DNA of 64,000 bases from CAWVSB01 sp046710535. GTDB lineage: Bacteria; Pseudomonadota; Gammaproteobacteria; Pseudomonadales; CAWVSB01. Position numbers and translations under genes: made by a program. Below the pieces are notes generated by a model. The model ran no database searches, was not told where the DNA came from, and saw only the letters and a program-made list of their open reading frames with translations. The stretch is from assembly GCA_046710535.1 (NCBI GenBank), contig JBKEHH010000003.1:62001-126000 (forward strand), given 5' to 3'. Numbering within the stretch: the stretch's first letter is position 1; each line of letters begins with the position of its first letter. Below, in pieces: positions 1-8,995 of this stretch.

Positions 1-167
1 TATATTAACTAAGGGCATAAGAACCTAAATGTATAGTCCGACCACCCCACTTAGCTTTTACTATTTACAAAAACAATACTTAGTGGTTAATATAAACATT
101 ACGTACTGTTTTAATAAATTGCCAACTAAAGTAACCAAAAATAACAATACATTGGTGGAGAAAGTAT

Positions 168-2441
168 ATGAGGATGAAATATTCAGGTATCGCAGCGGCC
201 GTTGCAGGTATATCCGCTATGACAGGCGTGATGTCAACGACAGCTACAGCGGCAGAACAGTCATTAGCGCTAGAAGAAGTTATTGTTACCGCACGTAAAA
301 GAGCAGAATCATTACAAGATGTACCCGTATCGGTAACAGCAATTACCAGTCAGTTGCAACGATCTACCATGCAAAGTATCCAAGACCTACAAGGCTTTAT
401 TCCTAACGTCACTATTGACGAGATCCCAGGTAATAACGGTGCAGCGCTTTCTATTCGTGGTATCAGTTTCCAAGAAACCGACAAAAGCGTTGATACTCCA
501 GTAGGTGTTATTCTCGATGGGGTTTCTTTGGGGGTTGTCGCAGGCGGCCTGTTGAACAACTTTGACATGGAACGTATTGAGGTATTACGTGGCCCACAAG
601 GCACCTTATTTGGCAAAAATACTACTGCCGGTGCGGTTAACATTATTCGTACCGCCCCTACTAGGGAACTAGGTGCACGCATCAGAGTAGGTGCAGGCAG
701 CTGGGACAAACGTCAAATTCAAGCGGTGGTAAACACGCCATTGTCTGACAACGGCGGCTTAAAACTCTATGCCAATAAAGATGAGCATGACGGCTATATG
801 CGAAACAACATTATCGGCGAAGATACTGGCGGTAAAGACTACTTACAACTAGGCGCTACTGTTGCCTTTAATATTACTGACAAGTTTGACCTATCTTTTA
901 CCGCAGAAAGGATCAATGACGATTCTAATGTTGGTGCATGGTCTAACTTTAACTCCTTTAGCGATGTAGCTTGTCTTATTTCTTTGGGTGGCATCCCTGC
1001 AGCAGGAATTCCTGCTGACGTTACCGGCGCACCTAGCGGCAGCGGTTGTATGGATTTGGATACTGACAGCGACGAAGACCACAGCTCGCAAAATGCACCA
1101 AACACATCTGAAACCACCAATGACTATTTCAACCTAACGATGAATTGGGACATAAATGACAGCTGGACAGCAACTTCTATCACTGGCTATGTAGAGCGTC
1201 AGGAAGAATTTCGGGTGGAGTATGACGCTAGTCGAGTAGAGTTTTTAACGGTACTAGCCGAGCAGGACTATTCACAGTTCAGCCAAGAGTTGCGATTTAA
1301 TGGCAGTATTAACGACAATATCAATTTGACTGCTGGTTTGTACTACTGGAATTCAGAGTATGACCAATTCCAAGAGTCGTTTGATATGTGGTATTACCTC
1401 GGTATTGGTTTTGGTCCAGAAGGCGGATTTAATCCTGGTGATGTTTCAAGCCAGTTAGATGGCACTGGTGAAAATACCTCGTATGCGATATTTGCATCGA
1501 TGGACTGGTCGCTCACTGACAACCTACTACTGAACTTAGGCGGTCGTCTTACCCAAGAAAAAAGATCACTAACAACAGCAACACCAAATTTTTACTCTAA
1601 TGAGCTTGATTTTGCGTTAGTACCATTCGGGGCAACCCAAAAATTTGAGGAAGATTGGACCGAATTCTCGCCTCGCGTTGCTCTGCAATATTCGTTAGAT
1701 GATAATTTGATGTTTTTTACTTCATTCTCTAACGGTTTTAAAAGCGGCGGCTTCTTTGCCCGCACTCAAAATGTCGACGATATAAACTCTTACGACCCTG
1801 AGTATGTAGACACTTATGAAGTAGGCATGAAAAGTGAGTGGCTTGAAAACCGCTTGCGCTTTAACGCCACAGTTTTTTATAGCGACTACAGCGACAAACA
1901 AGAAGAGGTTATTACTAACCTAGGAGGCGGTAACGTAACAACTATTGTTAACAATGCCGCAGATGCAACAATATCAGGTCTTGAAATAGAGCTTACCGCT
2001 CAAGTTACTAGCGGGCTATCGGCATTCCTAAATATCGGCCTATTAGATGCTGGATTCTCGGATTTTGAAGTATCAGACAATTCAGGTAACTCAGTGGACA
2101 ACTCTGACCTTGAATTGCGTAATGCTCCTGACATGACCGTAGGCTTAGGTGTCGATTACCTTATGCCATTAAGTTTCGGTGAACTCGGCATGCACTACAA
2201 CTATCAATGGCGCGATGAGTATCACACCATCATTGATAACGCTCCGATAGGATTGGTAGAGGCTGGTGGCTTTCATAACGCTAGTATTGATTTGTCAATT
2301 GGCGATAGCTATAGAGTAAGTATTTATGGTCGCAACCTTGGTGACGAGCGCTACGCACGGGTTATTCCAATTGGCGTATCTACTTTTGGTCAATACAGCG
2401 CGCCTAAGCACTACGGCATAGAGTTTACTGCTGAATTCTAG
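168..2441 (+). CDS. TonB-dependent outer-membrane receptor
   Basis: A 757-residue outer-membrane receptor that would import a large nutrient with energy from TonB-ExbBD. A signal peptide ends near residue 29. It is followed by a TonB-box-like stretch LEEVIVTAR (35-43), a plug domain with ALSIRGIS (93-100) and IEVLRGPQGTLFGKNT (137-152), and a long beta-barrel ending in a terminal Phe. The length is normal for the family. ATG 168 is preceded by GGTGGAG at 154-160; ATG 174 is a possible alternative. No binding protein or inner-membrane transporter lies beside it, so the substrate cannot be named. The family call is secure. Iron chelates are only one of several possible substrates. Confidence 0.95.
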   Translation: MRMKYSGIAAAVAGISAMTGVMSTTATAAEQSLALEEVIVTARKRAESLQDVPVSVTAITSQLQRSTMQSIQDLQGFIPNVTIDEIPGNNGAALSIRGISFQETDKSVDTPVGVILDGVSLGVVAGGLLNNFDMERIEVLRGPQGTLFGKNTTAGAVNIIRTAPTRELGARIRVGAGSWDKRQIQAVVNTPLSDNGGLKLYANKDEHDGYMRNNIIGEDTGGKDYLQLGATVAFNITDKFDLSFTAERINDDSNVGAWSNFNSFSDVACLISLGGIPAAGIPADVTGAPSGSGCMDLDTDSDEDHSSQNAPNTSETTNDYFNLTMNWDINDSWTATSITGYVERQEEFRVEYDASRVEFLTVLAEQDYSQFSQELRFNGSINDNINLTAGLYYWNSEYDQFQESFDMWYYLGIGFGPEGGFNPGDVSSQLDGTGENTSYAIFASMDWSLTDNLLLNLGGRLTQEKRSLTTATPNFYSNELDFALVPFGATQKFEEDWTEFSPRVALQYSLDDNLMFFTSFSNGFKSGGFFARTQNVDDINSYDPEYVDTYEVGMKSEWLENRLRFNATVFYSDYSDKQEEVITNLGGGNVTTIVNNAADATISGLEIELTAQVTSGLSAFLNIGLLDAGFSDFEVSDNSGNSVDNSDLELRNAPDMTVGLGVDYLMPLSFGELGMHYNYQWRDEYHTIIDNAPIGLVEAGGFHNASIDLSIGDSYRVSIYGRNLGDERYARVIPIGVSTFGQYSAPKHYGIEFTAEF

Positions 2442-2458
2442 ACACTTTAGTTTTTCCC

Positions 2459-2506
2459 TCCGCGACAATGAATCTAATAATCCCATTCATTGTCGCGGAT
2501 TTTTTT
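2459..2506 (+). terminator. Intrinsic terminator of the TonB receptor gene
   Basis: A perfect 15-bp inverted repeat (arms 2459-2473 and 2485-2499, 11-base loop) is followed directly by seven T residues. It starts 18 bases after the receptor stop codon and makes that gene monocistronic. Confidence 0.93.
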
Positions 2507-2762
2507 ACCGCTCTCCTTTACTAATTCTTTCTTTCAACATCATTTTGTTATTCCTAAAACACTAGGACCAATAAATAGTCATCCGCTTTAGGCATAAACT
2601 TTCATCATCAAAAAAACCACCAAGAAACGCTATTAAAGCTTTAGCATTAGTGGCGGCTTTAACTACCTACGTTAGTTTCATGTGCTGGCTTGTCAATGCT
2701 TTCAGCAGCTTTACGTTAGTTCTACTAACAAGGGATTTTCGTTTTATGGATATCATTATTAG

Positions 2763-3047
2763 ATGCGACTTATTTTAGGCATAGCGTTAGCAGTCTGCGC
2801 AAGCTGCGCACAACTCCCCAATAAAACAATCACTACCCTGCCCTGCAGTGAAAGCTGGTTTAAGCAAATAGAACAGCGAATATTTACTGCTGATAGCCAA
2901 GGCCACGGGCCAGACTTAGGTAGCCTGGAATAGCGTCATACCGTCGAGTTTAAATTGGGTCTGCGAAGCAACCAAGATCTACCTGCTGGCAACTCACCAG
3001 CTTGGTGTGACTATATCGATAAATATATTATTCAGACCAGTAAATAG
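2763..3047 (+). pseudogene. Small secreted protein interrupted by an in-frame TAG
   Basis: From ATG 2763 the frame reads a hydrophobic leader MRLILGIALAVCASC and runs 56 codons to a TAG at 2931-2933. The same frame then continues for 37 codons (RHTVEFKLGLRSNQ...WCDYIDKYI) to a second stop at 3045. Both halves look like coding sequence: amphipathic, with Trp and Cys near the end. The simplest reading is one small secreted or lipoprotein gene of about 94 codons hit by a nonsense change, perhaps TGG to TAG. The lipobox is poor (LAVC or CASC), so a lipid anchor is uncertain. I do not recognise the family. A sequencing error is possible. Confidence 0.55.
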
Positions 3048-3087
3048 CTAATATCTAGCGCAAGCTAAATTTAAAACGACTAACACT

Positions 3088-3660
3088 ATGTACATACCGA
3101 AATATTTTGAAATTACTGATAAAAATGAACAATATGCCTTCATCGCAGCCAATGGTTTCGGTCAACTCATTTCCAGTTCAGCTGGTAGGCCGTACTCAAC
3201 CCATCTACCCTTTTTATTGTCTGATGATAAAACTAAGCTACTGGCACATTTGGCAATACAAAATCCACAAGTGGATAATATTGCCGACCAACAAGTATTA
3301 GTCACCTTGCAAGGCACCCATGACTATATTTCACCGTCTTGGTATCAGAGCCCAGGCGTCCCTACTTGGAACTACCAAGCAGTACATATCTATGGAACCT
3401 GTGAGACATTTACTGATATCGATAGACTCGAAGACATAGTCAATAAACTTACGGCCAAATATGAGAGCTGCTTGCCGTCACCATGGGCGCCCGACTACAA
3501 CCCGAAAATGCTTAACGCTATCATCGGCATTGAAATTTCTATTAGTGAAATTCAATGTAACTATAAACTTAGCCAAAATCGACCCCAGCAAGACCAGCAA
3601 CAAGTAATTGATCAACTTAACACCAATGGCTCAACTGATTTAGCCGCAGCAATGCAGTGA
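3088..3660 (+). CDS. PaiB-like FMN-binding protein
   Basis: A 190-residue protein of the PaiB family, split-barrel flavin-binding proteins often annotated as negative transcriptional regulators. Family hallmarks are MYIPKYFE at the N-terminus, HLPFLL (39-44), HDYISPSWY (78-86), VPTWNYQAVHIYG (91-103) and a KLSQNR motif near residue 158. The length is close to the usual ~200. It carries no helix-turn-helix, so a direct DNA-binding role should not be assumed. The gene stands alone between decayed genes and has no clear Shine-Dalgarno sequence before ATG 3088. The family assignment is firm and the cellular role is open. Confidence 0.88.
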   Translation: MYIPKYFEITDKNEQYAFIAANGFGQLISSSAGRPYSTHLPFLLSDDKTKLLAHLAIQNPQVDNIADQQVLVTLQGTHDYISPSWYQSPGVPTWNYQAVHIYGTCETFTDIDRLEDIVNKLTAKYESCLPSPWAPDYNPKMLNAIIGIEISISEIQCNYKLSQNRPQQDQQQVIDQLNTNGSTDLAAAMQ

Positions 3661-3870
3661 GTCAAAAAATAGTATAATCACCGATCTATGCTGACATAAG
3701 CTGAAGACAGCTCAGCCCGGGAGTATCAAATTGCCTAAATGGTGTTTTCGACTAGCAACCCTTACCTGTTTCATAGCAGTGCGGGCTCAGCAGCTGGTAG
3801 GCTCCTTGCTAGTACTGCCGCCACTTAACAGTTCAAATCTTCCATTAAACATTATTTAGCTACATTGCTT

Positions 3871-4259
3871 ATGAAAATAGTAACTATGAACCATTTCTTG
3901 CCGTTGCTACTAATCACTGTAGTCACCGGCTGCATGAGCCTGCCAACTGCGCAAATTAAATCTTCTAAGATAAAATTTGATACCGACAGTATTAACACAC
4001 TAGGTTTAAGAGGGGGCCAACTAGTCTACGATCAGTGTCTTATGAGTTTTGCATACCAAACAATGACGTCATGGCTAAGCAAGTGAGAGCTATTGACTCA
4101 AGCGTACAGCTATACAAACAAGCTCGCGGACGAATTAATTGTAGCGCTACTGAAATTCTAACTATTGGCAACACCCAGCAAGCACAATGGCAACCAGTAT
4201 TATTAGATTTGTCAGCGCTAGACTATATTGTAGAAATACGAGAGACGTTTTTTGAATAG
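3871..4259 (+). pseudogene. Frameshifted lipoprotein gene
   Basis: ATG 3871 opens a lipoprotein-like frame: MKIVTMNHFLPLLLITVVTGC, with VTGC as lipobox. It ends in a TGA at 4084. Around 4035-4045 coding character passes to another frame, which continues FCIPNNDVMAKQVRAIDSSV... to the TAA/TAG region at 4257-4259. Joined, the two halves give a lipoprotein of about 130 residues, whereas each half alone ends abruptly. This suggests a one-base indel near 4040. The family is not recognised. Either recent gene decay or an assembly indel could explain it. A more distal start at TTG 3865 is in frame but less likely. Confidence 0.55.
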
Positions 4260-4304
4260 CGCCAAATCGCTATACCGAAAAAAAAAGGCATTAAATATAA
4301 ATAG

Positions 4305-4930
4305 CATTCAGATTATCAGCTTTACCCTGATGCACTTTTACTAGTTGTGTCACCCGCCCCTAATGGTCTACTAATGGCTAAAACCGTACCATTTTCCGGT
4401 AAGAATGCCGGCTTCGCTAATGTTGTCGGATTTTTAGCCGCATTTTATTTGCATGGATCACTAGCAATCTTAGGAATATCTGTACTGTTAATGAAATCTA
4501 GCGAAGCCTTTATGTTGGTCAAAATTATTGGCGCTATTTACCTATATTGGATTGGACTTAAATCTCTTTTCGGTGCGTTTAAAGAAATAAATACTACAAC
4601 TGCTGAGAAACCAATAGTAAGTCAAAAACATTCCTCAAGTCTTTTCTAGAGGGATTTTTAACCAATGCACCAAACCCTAAAGTATCTATGTTTTACTTAG
4701 CAGCATTTCCACAATTCATACTAACTGGCGACGCTGCAATAGCTTATGAATTTCTACTAGTCACCATTCATTCAGTAGTGAATATGCTATGGTTTTCTGG
4801 CGTGGTAATTCTTTTTTCAAAACTTGCAGGCGCTGCACAGCACCCACTAATGCAGCGGTTATTAAAAGGCATAACTGGCATAGTATTTATTGGCTTCGGC
4901 GCAAAATTGATGATGCTAGAGTCACGTTAA
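4305..4930 (+). pseudogene. LysE/RhtB-family exporter, frameshifted and lacking a start
   Basis: This resembles the LysE/RhtB amino-acid exporter family. The first frame contains LLLVVSPAPNGLL, matching the family's TPGPN block, and continues to a TAG at 4647. The rest, FLEGFLTNAPNPKVSMFYL onward (matching the family's FLTNxxNPK block), lies in another frame up to 4930. Adding one A to the A run near 4624-4628 would rejoin the frames. No ATG exists in the first frame after the upstream stop at 4302; GTG 4347 would remove the first half of helix 1. The gene is therefore probably dead. A homopolymer sequencing error could explain the frameshift but not the missing start. Confidence 0.75.
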
Positions 4931-4957
4931 CGTTAAATTGCCTTTATTGGAGACCAG

Positions 4958-5371
4958 ATGATAGACCATAAAACTATGACCGATTTTTTCGCCACAGAGT
5001 TTCCCCAAGCAAATTTTGAACTAGAACACTTAGGTGAAATGTCGGCCAGTATAAGAAAAAAAATAAATCACCACCATCTGCGCCCAGGTGGAACCGTAGC
5101 CGGGCCAGTGATGATGGAAATAGCCGACACGGTACTATATGTCGCAATACTTAACGAAATTGGTTTGGTCGCATTGGCGGTAACAACTAGCCTAAATATT
5201 AATTTTTTGCGCAAGCCGGTAGCAGATAGAGATATCATTGCTGAATGTAAACTAATTAAACTAGGCAAGACGCTTGCCGTTGGTGAAGTATCAATTTATT
5301 CCGATGGGATGACAGAGCCAGTTGCTCAGGCAGTTGGTACTTATTCCATACCTCCAGCTAAGACCAACTAG
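4958..5371 (+). CDS. PaaI-family hotdog thioesterase
   Basis: A 137-residue single-domain hotdog protein of the PaaI/4HBT type, expected to hydrolyse acyl- or aryl-CoA thioesters as a cytoplasmic oligomer. The central block LRPGGTVAGPVMMEIADT (near 46-63) matches the family's GG..(S/A)GP..M.LAD signature on the long helix. The later SLNINFLRKPV strand is also typical. Start ATG 4958 has TTGGAGA at 4947-4953. It sits 26 bases before the aldolase-like gene and may share its transcript. The fold is clear; the substrate is unknown. Two more hotdog proteins lie nearby on the other strand. Confidence 0.87.
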   Translation: MIDHKTMTDFFATEFPQANFELEHLGEMSASIRKKINHHHLRPGGTVAGPVMMEIADTVLYVAILNEIGLVALAVTTSLNINFLRKPVADRDIIAECKLIKLGKTLAVGEVSIYSDGMTEPVAQAVGTYSIPPAKTN

Positions 5372-5397
5372 TCCGCTCATCATAAAGAGAAACTAAA

Positions 5398-6045
5398 ATG
5401 CTGTTACAGGACGAACGTCAATCGGTAGTTGTATATTGTCAAAAACTGGCTAGTACTGGGCTAACCTCTGGCACCAGTGGCAATATCAGTGTATTCAATC
5501 GGCAACAAAACTTAATGGCCGTTAGTCCTAGTGCAATGAGCTATGAGGCAATAGCTGCCGAAGATGTTGTAGTGTTAGATTTAAATGCGAAAATTATTGA
5601 TGGCAATCGTCGCCCTTCTACCGAGTTTGGCATGCATCTTGACTGCTATAAAGCTCGGCAAGACATCGGCGCAATTGTGCACACTCATTCTACTGCTGCC
5701 TCTACACTCGCAATCTTAGGCTGGGATCTACCCGCTATTCACTACATGATTGCCTATAGCGGTGGCGCTTTAGTGCGCTGCGCCCCTTACAGATTATTTG
5801 GCACCAAAGCGCTTAGCGATGTTGCCGTTGAATATTTAGGTCAAAGTTATGGCTGCTTATTAGAAAGCCATGGGGTACTGGCCGGTGGACCAAATATAGG
5901 TCATGCGTTTGCATTGGCGCAGCAGATAGAATTTTGTGCTGATTTATATTTGCGAGCTAAAAGTGTTGGCGAGCCTAAAATATTAAGCGCTGAAGCAATA
6001 GCCGATGTAGTTGCCAGCTTTGCTAACTACAATACTCAGAAATGA
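5398..6045 (+). CDS. Class II aldolase/adducin-family protein (FucA-like)
   Basis: A 215-residue member of the zinc-dependent class II aldolase family that includes L-fuculose-1-phosphate aldolase and ribulose-5-phosphate 4-epimerase. Visible signatures are GTSGNIS (25-31), SPSA (43-46), PSTEFGMH (73-80) with a candidate catalytic Glu, HTHS (95-98) supplying two zinc ligands, and ESHGVLAGG with a third His near 158. The length fits FucA-type enzymes. No sugar kinase or isomerase is adjacent, so the phosphorylated substrate cannot be named. It converges on the next gene with an 8-base gap and no visible terminator. Confidence 0.9.
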   Translation: MLLQDERQSVVVYCQKLASTGLTSGTSGNISVFNRQQNLMAVSPSAMSYEAIAAEDVVVLDLNAKIIDGNRRPSTEFGMHLDCYKARQDIGAIVHTHSTAASTLAILGWDLPAIHYMIAYSGGALVRCAPYRLFGTKALSDVAVEYLGQSYGCLLESHGVLAGGPNIGHAFALAQQIEFCADLYLRAKSVGEPKILSAEAIADVVASFANYNTQK

Positions 6046-6053
6046 CTAACAGC

Positions 6054-7238
6054 CTAAACTGCTATGCCAGTTGCATAACCCGACGCCCACGCCCATTGAA
6101 AATTAAAACCACCAAGATGACCACTAACATCAACTACCTCACCAATAAAATATAAACCGGGCTGGGTTTTACTTTGCATGTCTTTAGACGATAGTTCATT
6201 AGTATCCACCCCGCCCAAAGTAACCTCGGCGGTACGATAACCTTCAGTGCCAGACGGCTTTAATTGCCAGCCATTAAGTTTTTCAGCGACAGCTTTAAGC
6301 ATTTTATCAGGCACTTCCGCCAACACAGTCTCTGCATATTGTTGCCACCACAAAATTTGCAGCTCGGCGACTAAGGCTTTTGGTAATAATTTTGCCAATA
6401 CCGTGCGCAATAAATTTTTACCTTGATTTTTTTTAGCGTCTAACAATACCTCTGTCATATCCTCACTAGGCAGCAGATCTATCGATATAAATTGACCTTC
6501 TTGCCAGTAACTTGAAATCTGTAAAATTGCGGGGCCACTTAAACCACGATGAGTGAATAGCATATTTTCGGTAAATGAGACTTTATCTATCGTTACGGTA
6601 ACAGCAATAGCATTACCGGATAAGCGCACGCAGAGTTCCTTAGTGTTATCACTAAAGGTAAAAGGCACTAAGCCTGCCCGCAGCGGTAAAACATTCATGC
6701 CAAACTGCTTAGCTAGTTCATAACCGAAACCAGAGCCGCCCAATGTTGGAATAGATAAAGCGCCAGTCGCTACTACCAATGACTGGGCGGTAAATACTCC
6801 GTCGCTAGAATCTAATTCAAATTTGCCATTGTGACTTACTGTATTTACTTCACAGCCATCTAATATCTGCACATTCGCGTCACGACATTCTTGCAACAGC
6901 ATGGCCAAAACATCTTTAGCCGAGTCATCGCAAAACAGCTGACCATGCTCACGCTCGTGATAAGCAATACCATGTTTACTAACCAGTGATATGAAATCCC
7001 ACTGGGTGTAACGACTTAATGCCGACTTACAATAGTGGGGGTTTTGTGAAATAAAATTATTAGGTTGAACGTCAAGATTGGTAAAGTTACAGCGACCGCC
7101 GCCGGACATAAGAATTTTTTTCCCAACTTTATTAGCACGATCAATAACTAAAACACTTTTACCACGCTGACCTGCTGTCAGCGCACACATTAAGCCAGCG
7201 GCGCCAGCTCCAATAATAACTACATCAAATACACGCAT
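6054..7238 (-). CDS. NAD(P)/FAD-dependent oxidoreductase, HI0933/YhiN (BaiN-like) family
   Basis: A flavoprotein of about 394 residues from the HI0933/YhiN family, which also contains BaiN. An N-terminal Rossmann motif IGAGAAG (9-15) is followed by the family's VGKKILMSGGGRCNFTN block. The C-terminal VTLGGVDTNEL and GLYFIGEVVDVSGHLGGFNFQWAWASG blocks close the FAD site (given here only as family landmarks). ATG 7238 is preferred over an upstream in-frame TTG at 7244. The stop codon of the upstream reductase gene lies at 7245-7247, so the two are cotranscribed. The physiological substrate is unknown. Confidence 0.92.
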   Translation of the reverse strand: MRVFDVVIIGAGAAGLMCALTAGQRGKSVLVIDRANKVGKKILMSGGGRCNFTNLDVQPNNFISQNPHYCKSALSRYTQWDFISLVSKHGIAYHEREHGQLFCDDSAKDVLAMLLQECRDANVQILDGCEVNTVSHNGKFELDSSDGVFTAQSLVVATGALSIPTLGGSGFGYELAKQFGMNVLPLRAGLVPFTFSDNTKELCVRLSGNAIAVTVTIDKVSFTENMLFTHRGLSGPAILQISSYWQEGQFISIDLLPSEDMTEVLLDAKKNQGKNLLRTVLAKLLPKALVAELQILWWQQYAETVLAEVPDKMLKAVAEKLNGWQLKPSGTEGYRTAEVTLGGVDTNELSSKDMQSKTQPGLYFIGEVVDVSGHLGGFNFQWAWASGYATGIAV

Positions 7239-7244
7239 TAACAA

Positions 7245-8303
7245 CTAGCCTAAAAACTTGAATTTAGAACCCGCTAGCTCGGTAACAAAGTGACCGCCAA
7301 ACGCCATTGACGGAGTAAGACTGCCACTTTCAATACCGTCATGCATAATTCGATCTGCTACTTCAAGTGATGCCATTACAGTGAAACCATAACCTTCTGC
7401 CACATCCAAATAAGCTTCTTTACTATCGCCTTTCGCATTAGTGACTTTACCCCATAGATTCATACTGCCATCCAGACGCTCTTTCTCATTAGGGCCGGTA
7501 ACTTTTTTCTCTATTTGACTCTTTAGAAAATTTTGTACAAAACCTAACTTAGTAACAGCCATTAAAGGCGACATTATTTTGACAGTAGTAGCAGCGCCTT
7601 TTGGCACACCGGTATATATTCTAATATTAGGAATACCGGTGGAGTAAAACGCAGTACTGACGTCGCCCCAAGGTATTGTCATACACCAACGCTTGCCGAT
7701 ACTAAAAACGATTTCTTTTTGGTACTTACCGTTACCAATTTTAACGATGTCACCGTTTATTCGCTCACGGCCACCATCACCTAACATTTCCACCATGGTT
7801 TTCGCTGTACCAGGGCTGGCGCCACCCTCACCGCAAAAGGCCATTTCTAAATGAGTTGCACCAGGCAGTTGTTGCGCAAGTAAGGCCGCCAAGCAATCTG
7901 ACGGCACTATGTCAAAACCTACACCGGGAATTAGTGCAACGCCCGCTTGTTTTGCTTCAGCATCGCGGCCATGAATATCTTCAAATACTGCAATCTCACC
8001 GGTAATATCTAGGTAGTGTGTTTTAGTCTTTAGGCAGGCATCAACCATCGGCTTACTGGTTGCTGAAAAAGGCCCGGCACAATGCAGCACCAGATCAACA
8101 TCCGTTAAGGCTTTTTCAGTAGCAGTGACATCAGCTAAATCGAAGATGACATAATCCAGCTTTAGCGCGTCGGCAACAGGTTTTACTTTCGCCTCGCTGC
8201 GACCTGCCAACAGTGGGCGCCGACCTTTCTCCGCTGCTTGCTCTGCGGCTATTTTACCAGTGTAGCCATTAGCGCCGTATATCATCCAATTATCATGTGA
8301 CAT
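7245..8303 (-). CDS. Saccharopine-dehydrogenase-like NAD(P)-binding reductase
   Basis: A 352-residue protein of the saccharopine dehydrogenase-like (trans-acting enoyl reductase) family. YGANGYTG (9-16) is the dinucleotide-binding loop, followed by LLAGRS and the VDLVLHCAGPF segment. GVGFDIVPSDCLA is a conserved mid-protein block. Such proteins act as soluble NAD(P)H reductases on lipid or polyketide-like substrates in some bacteria, but no substrate can be inferred here. A strong AGAGGA precedes the ATG at 8303. It heads or follows a minus-strand run with the GNAT and two thioesterase genes, which hints at acyl metabolism. Confidence 0.88.
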   Translation of the reverse strand: MSHDNWMIYGANGYTGKIAAEQAAEKGRRPLLAGRSEAKVKPVADALKLDYVIFDLADVTATEKALTDVDLVLHCAGPFSATSKPMVDACLKTKTHYLDITGEIAVFEDIHGRDAEAKQAGVALIPGVGFDIVPSDCLAALLAQQLPGATHLEMAFCGEGGASPGTAKTMVEMLGDGGRERINGDIVKIGNGKYQKEIVFSIGKRWCMTIPWGDVSTAFYSTGIPNIRIYTGVPKGAATTVKIMSPLMAVTKLGFVQNFLKSQIEKKVTGPNEKERLDGSMNLWGKVTNAKGDSKEAYLDVAEGYGFTVMASLEVADRIMHDGIESGSLTPSMAFGGHFVTELAGSKFKFLG

Positions 8304-8323
8304 TGTTTTTCCTCTTTAAAATA

Positions 8324-8566
8324 TTACAAAAATTTGGCCACATACCAGCAGCTTGCGGTTATTGTTAAATTTTTATCCTGCGCCCACCCTAGGCCTTGCC
8401 GCACTATTGTTTCGGCATAGCCTTTACCACGCAGCTTAGTTGGTACAAAGGTATGCGTAAAATTAACCTCTTTACCCGCTAACACATACTCCAGCACAAT
8501 TTCTTCACCGCTATCGCCGCCAACAAACTTACTCTCTTTTACTTTATGTTCAACTTCCATTGGCAT
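8324..8566 (-). CDS. Small GNAT-like acetyltransferase (YidJ/GTL3B type)
   Basis: An 80-residue protein matching the short single-domain GNAT-like family (COG2388). The acetyl-CoA pyrophosphate loop is LRGKGYAETIV (45-55), and the C-terminal SCWYVAKFL (72-80) corresponds to the family's C.YV..FL ending. It is slightly shorter than the usual ~90 residues but appears complete. It lies 3 bases from the downstream end of the thioesterase gene and 20 bases before the reductase, so it is part of the same operon. The substrate is unknown; members have no established physiological role. Confidence 0.82.
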   Translation of the reverse strand: MPMEVEHKVKESKFVGGDSGEEIVLEYVLAGKEVNFTHTFVPTKLRGKGYAETIVRQGLGWAQDKNLTITASCWYVAKFL

Positions 8567-8569
8567 GCT

Positions 8570-8995
8570 CTACAACAGTAAATGGGTACGAGCATTAGCA
8601 ATTGGCTCGCTGCGTTTATTCTGCCATGCCGACACCGAAACGTTTAACACCTTGCGACCTTGGCGCACTATTTCACATATTGCATAAGTGTCTTGGTAAC
8701 GGCCTGGACGCAAATAGTCGATGGAAAAATCAATCACCTTGGGCACTCGATCGCTATCAACAGACCCCAGAGCGTGGAAAATCGCCGCGCTTTCCATAAA
8801 GCCACCTAAAGCGCCGCCGTGTATTGCGGGCAGTGTAGGGTTGCCGATATTGTCCTCAATGGCAGGCAACACAAACATCAGCTCATCACCAATGTGATAG
8901 CTTTTCATCCCCAATAGCTTGGCATAAGGCACTGCTTTAATAAGCGCGTTGAAATCGCGATTTTCACGCGCAGCGGCTAATGAATCAGCAAACAT
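8570..8995 (-). CDS. PaaI-family hotdog thioesterase
   Basis: A 141-residue hotdog-fold protein. Its core PTLPAIHGGALGGFMESAA (near 53-71) contains the HGG...(M/L)(E/D) pattern of PaaI/YbgC-like thioesterases, and KVIDFSIDYLRPGR supplies the conserved central strand. Its ATG directly follows the TAG of the upstream thioesterase gene (TAGATG), indicating translational coupling. The paired arrangement suggests a hetero-oligomer or two related substrates, which is inference. The family is secure; the substrate is not known. Confidence 0.88.
   Translation of the reverse strand: MFADSLAAARENRDFNALIKAVPYAKLLGMKSYHIGDELMFVLPAIEDNIGNPTLPAIHGGALGGFMESAAIFHALGSVDSDRVPKVIDFSIDYLRPGRYQDTYAICEIVRQGRKVLNVSVSAWQNKRSEPIANARTHLLL

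Noticed and set aside
2570..2770. Hydrophobic open stretch after the TonB terminator
   Set aside because: It encodes ALALVAALTTYVSF-like sequence, but it lacks an ATG near the upstream end and any family pattern, so it is not called a gene.
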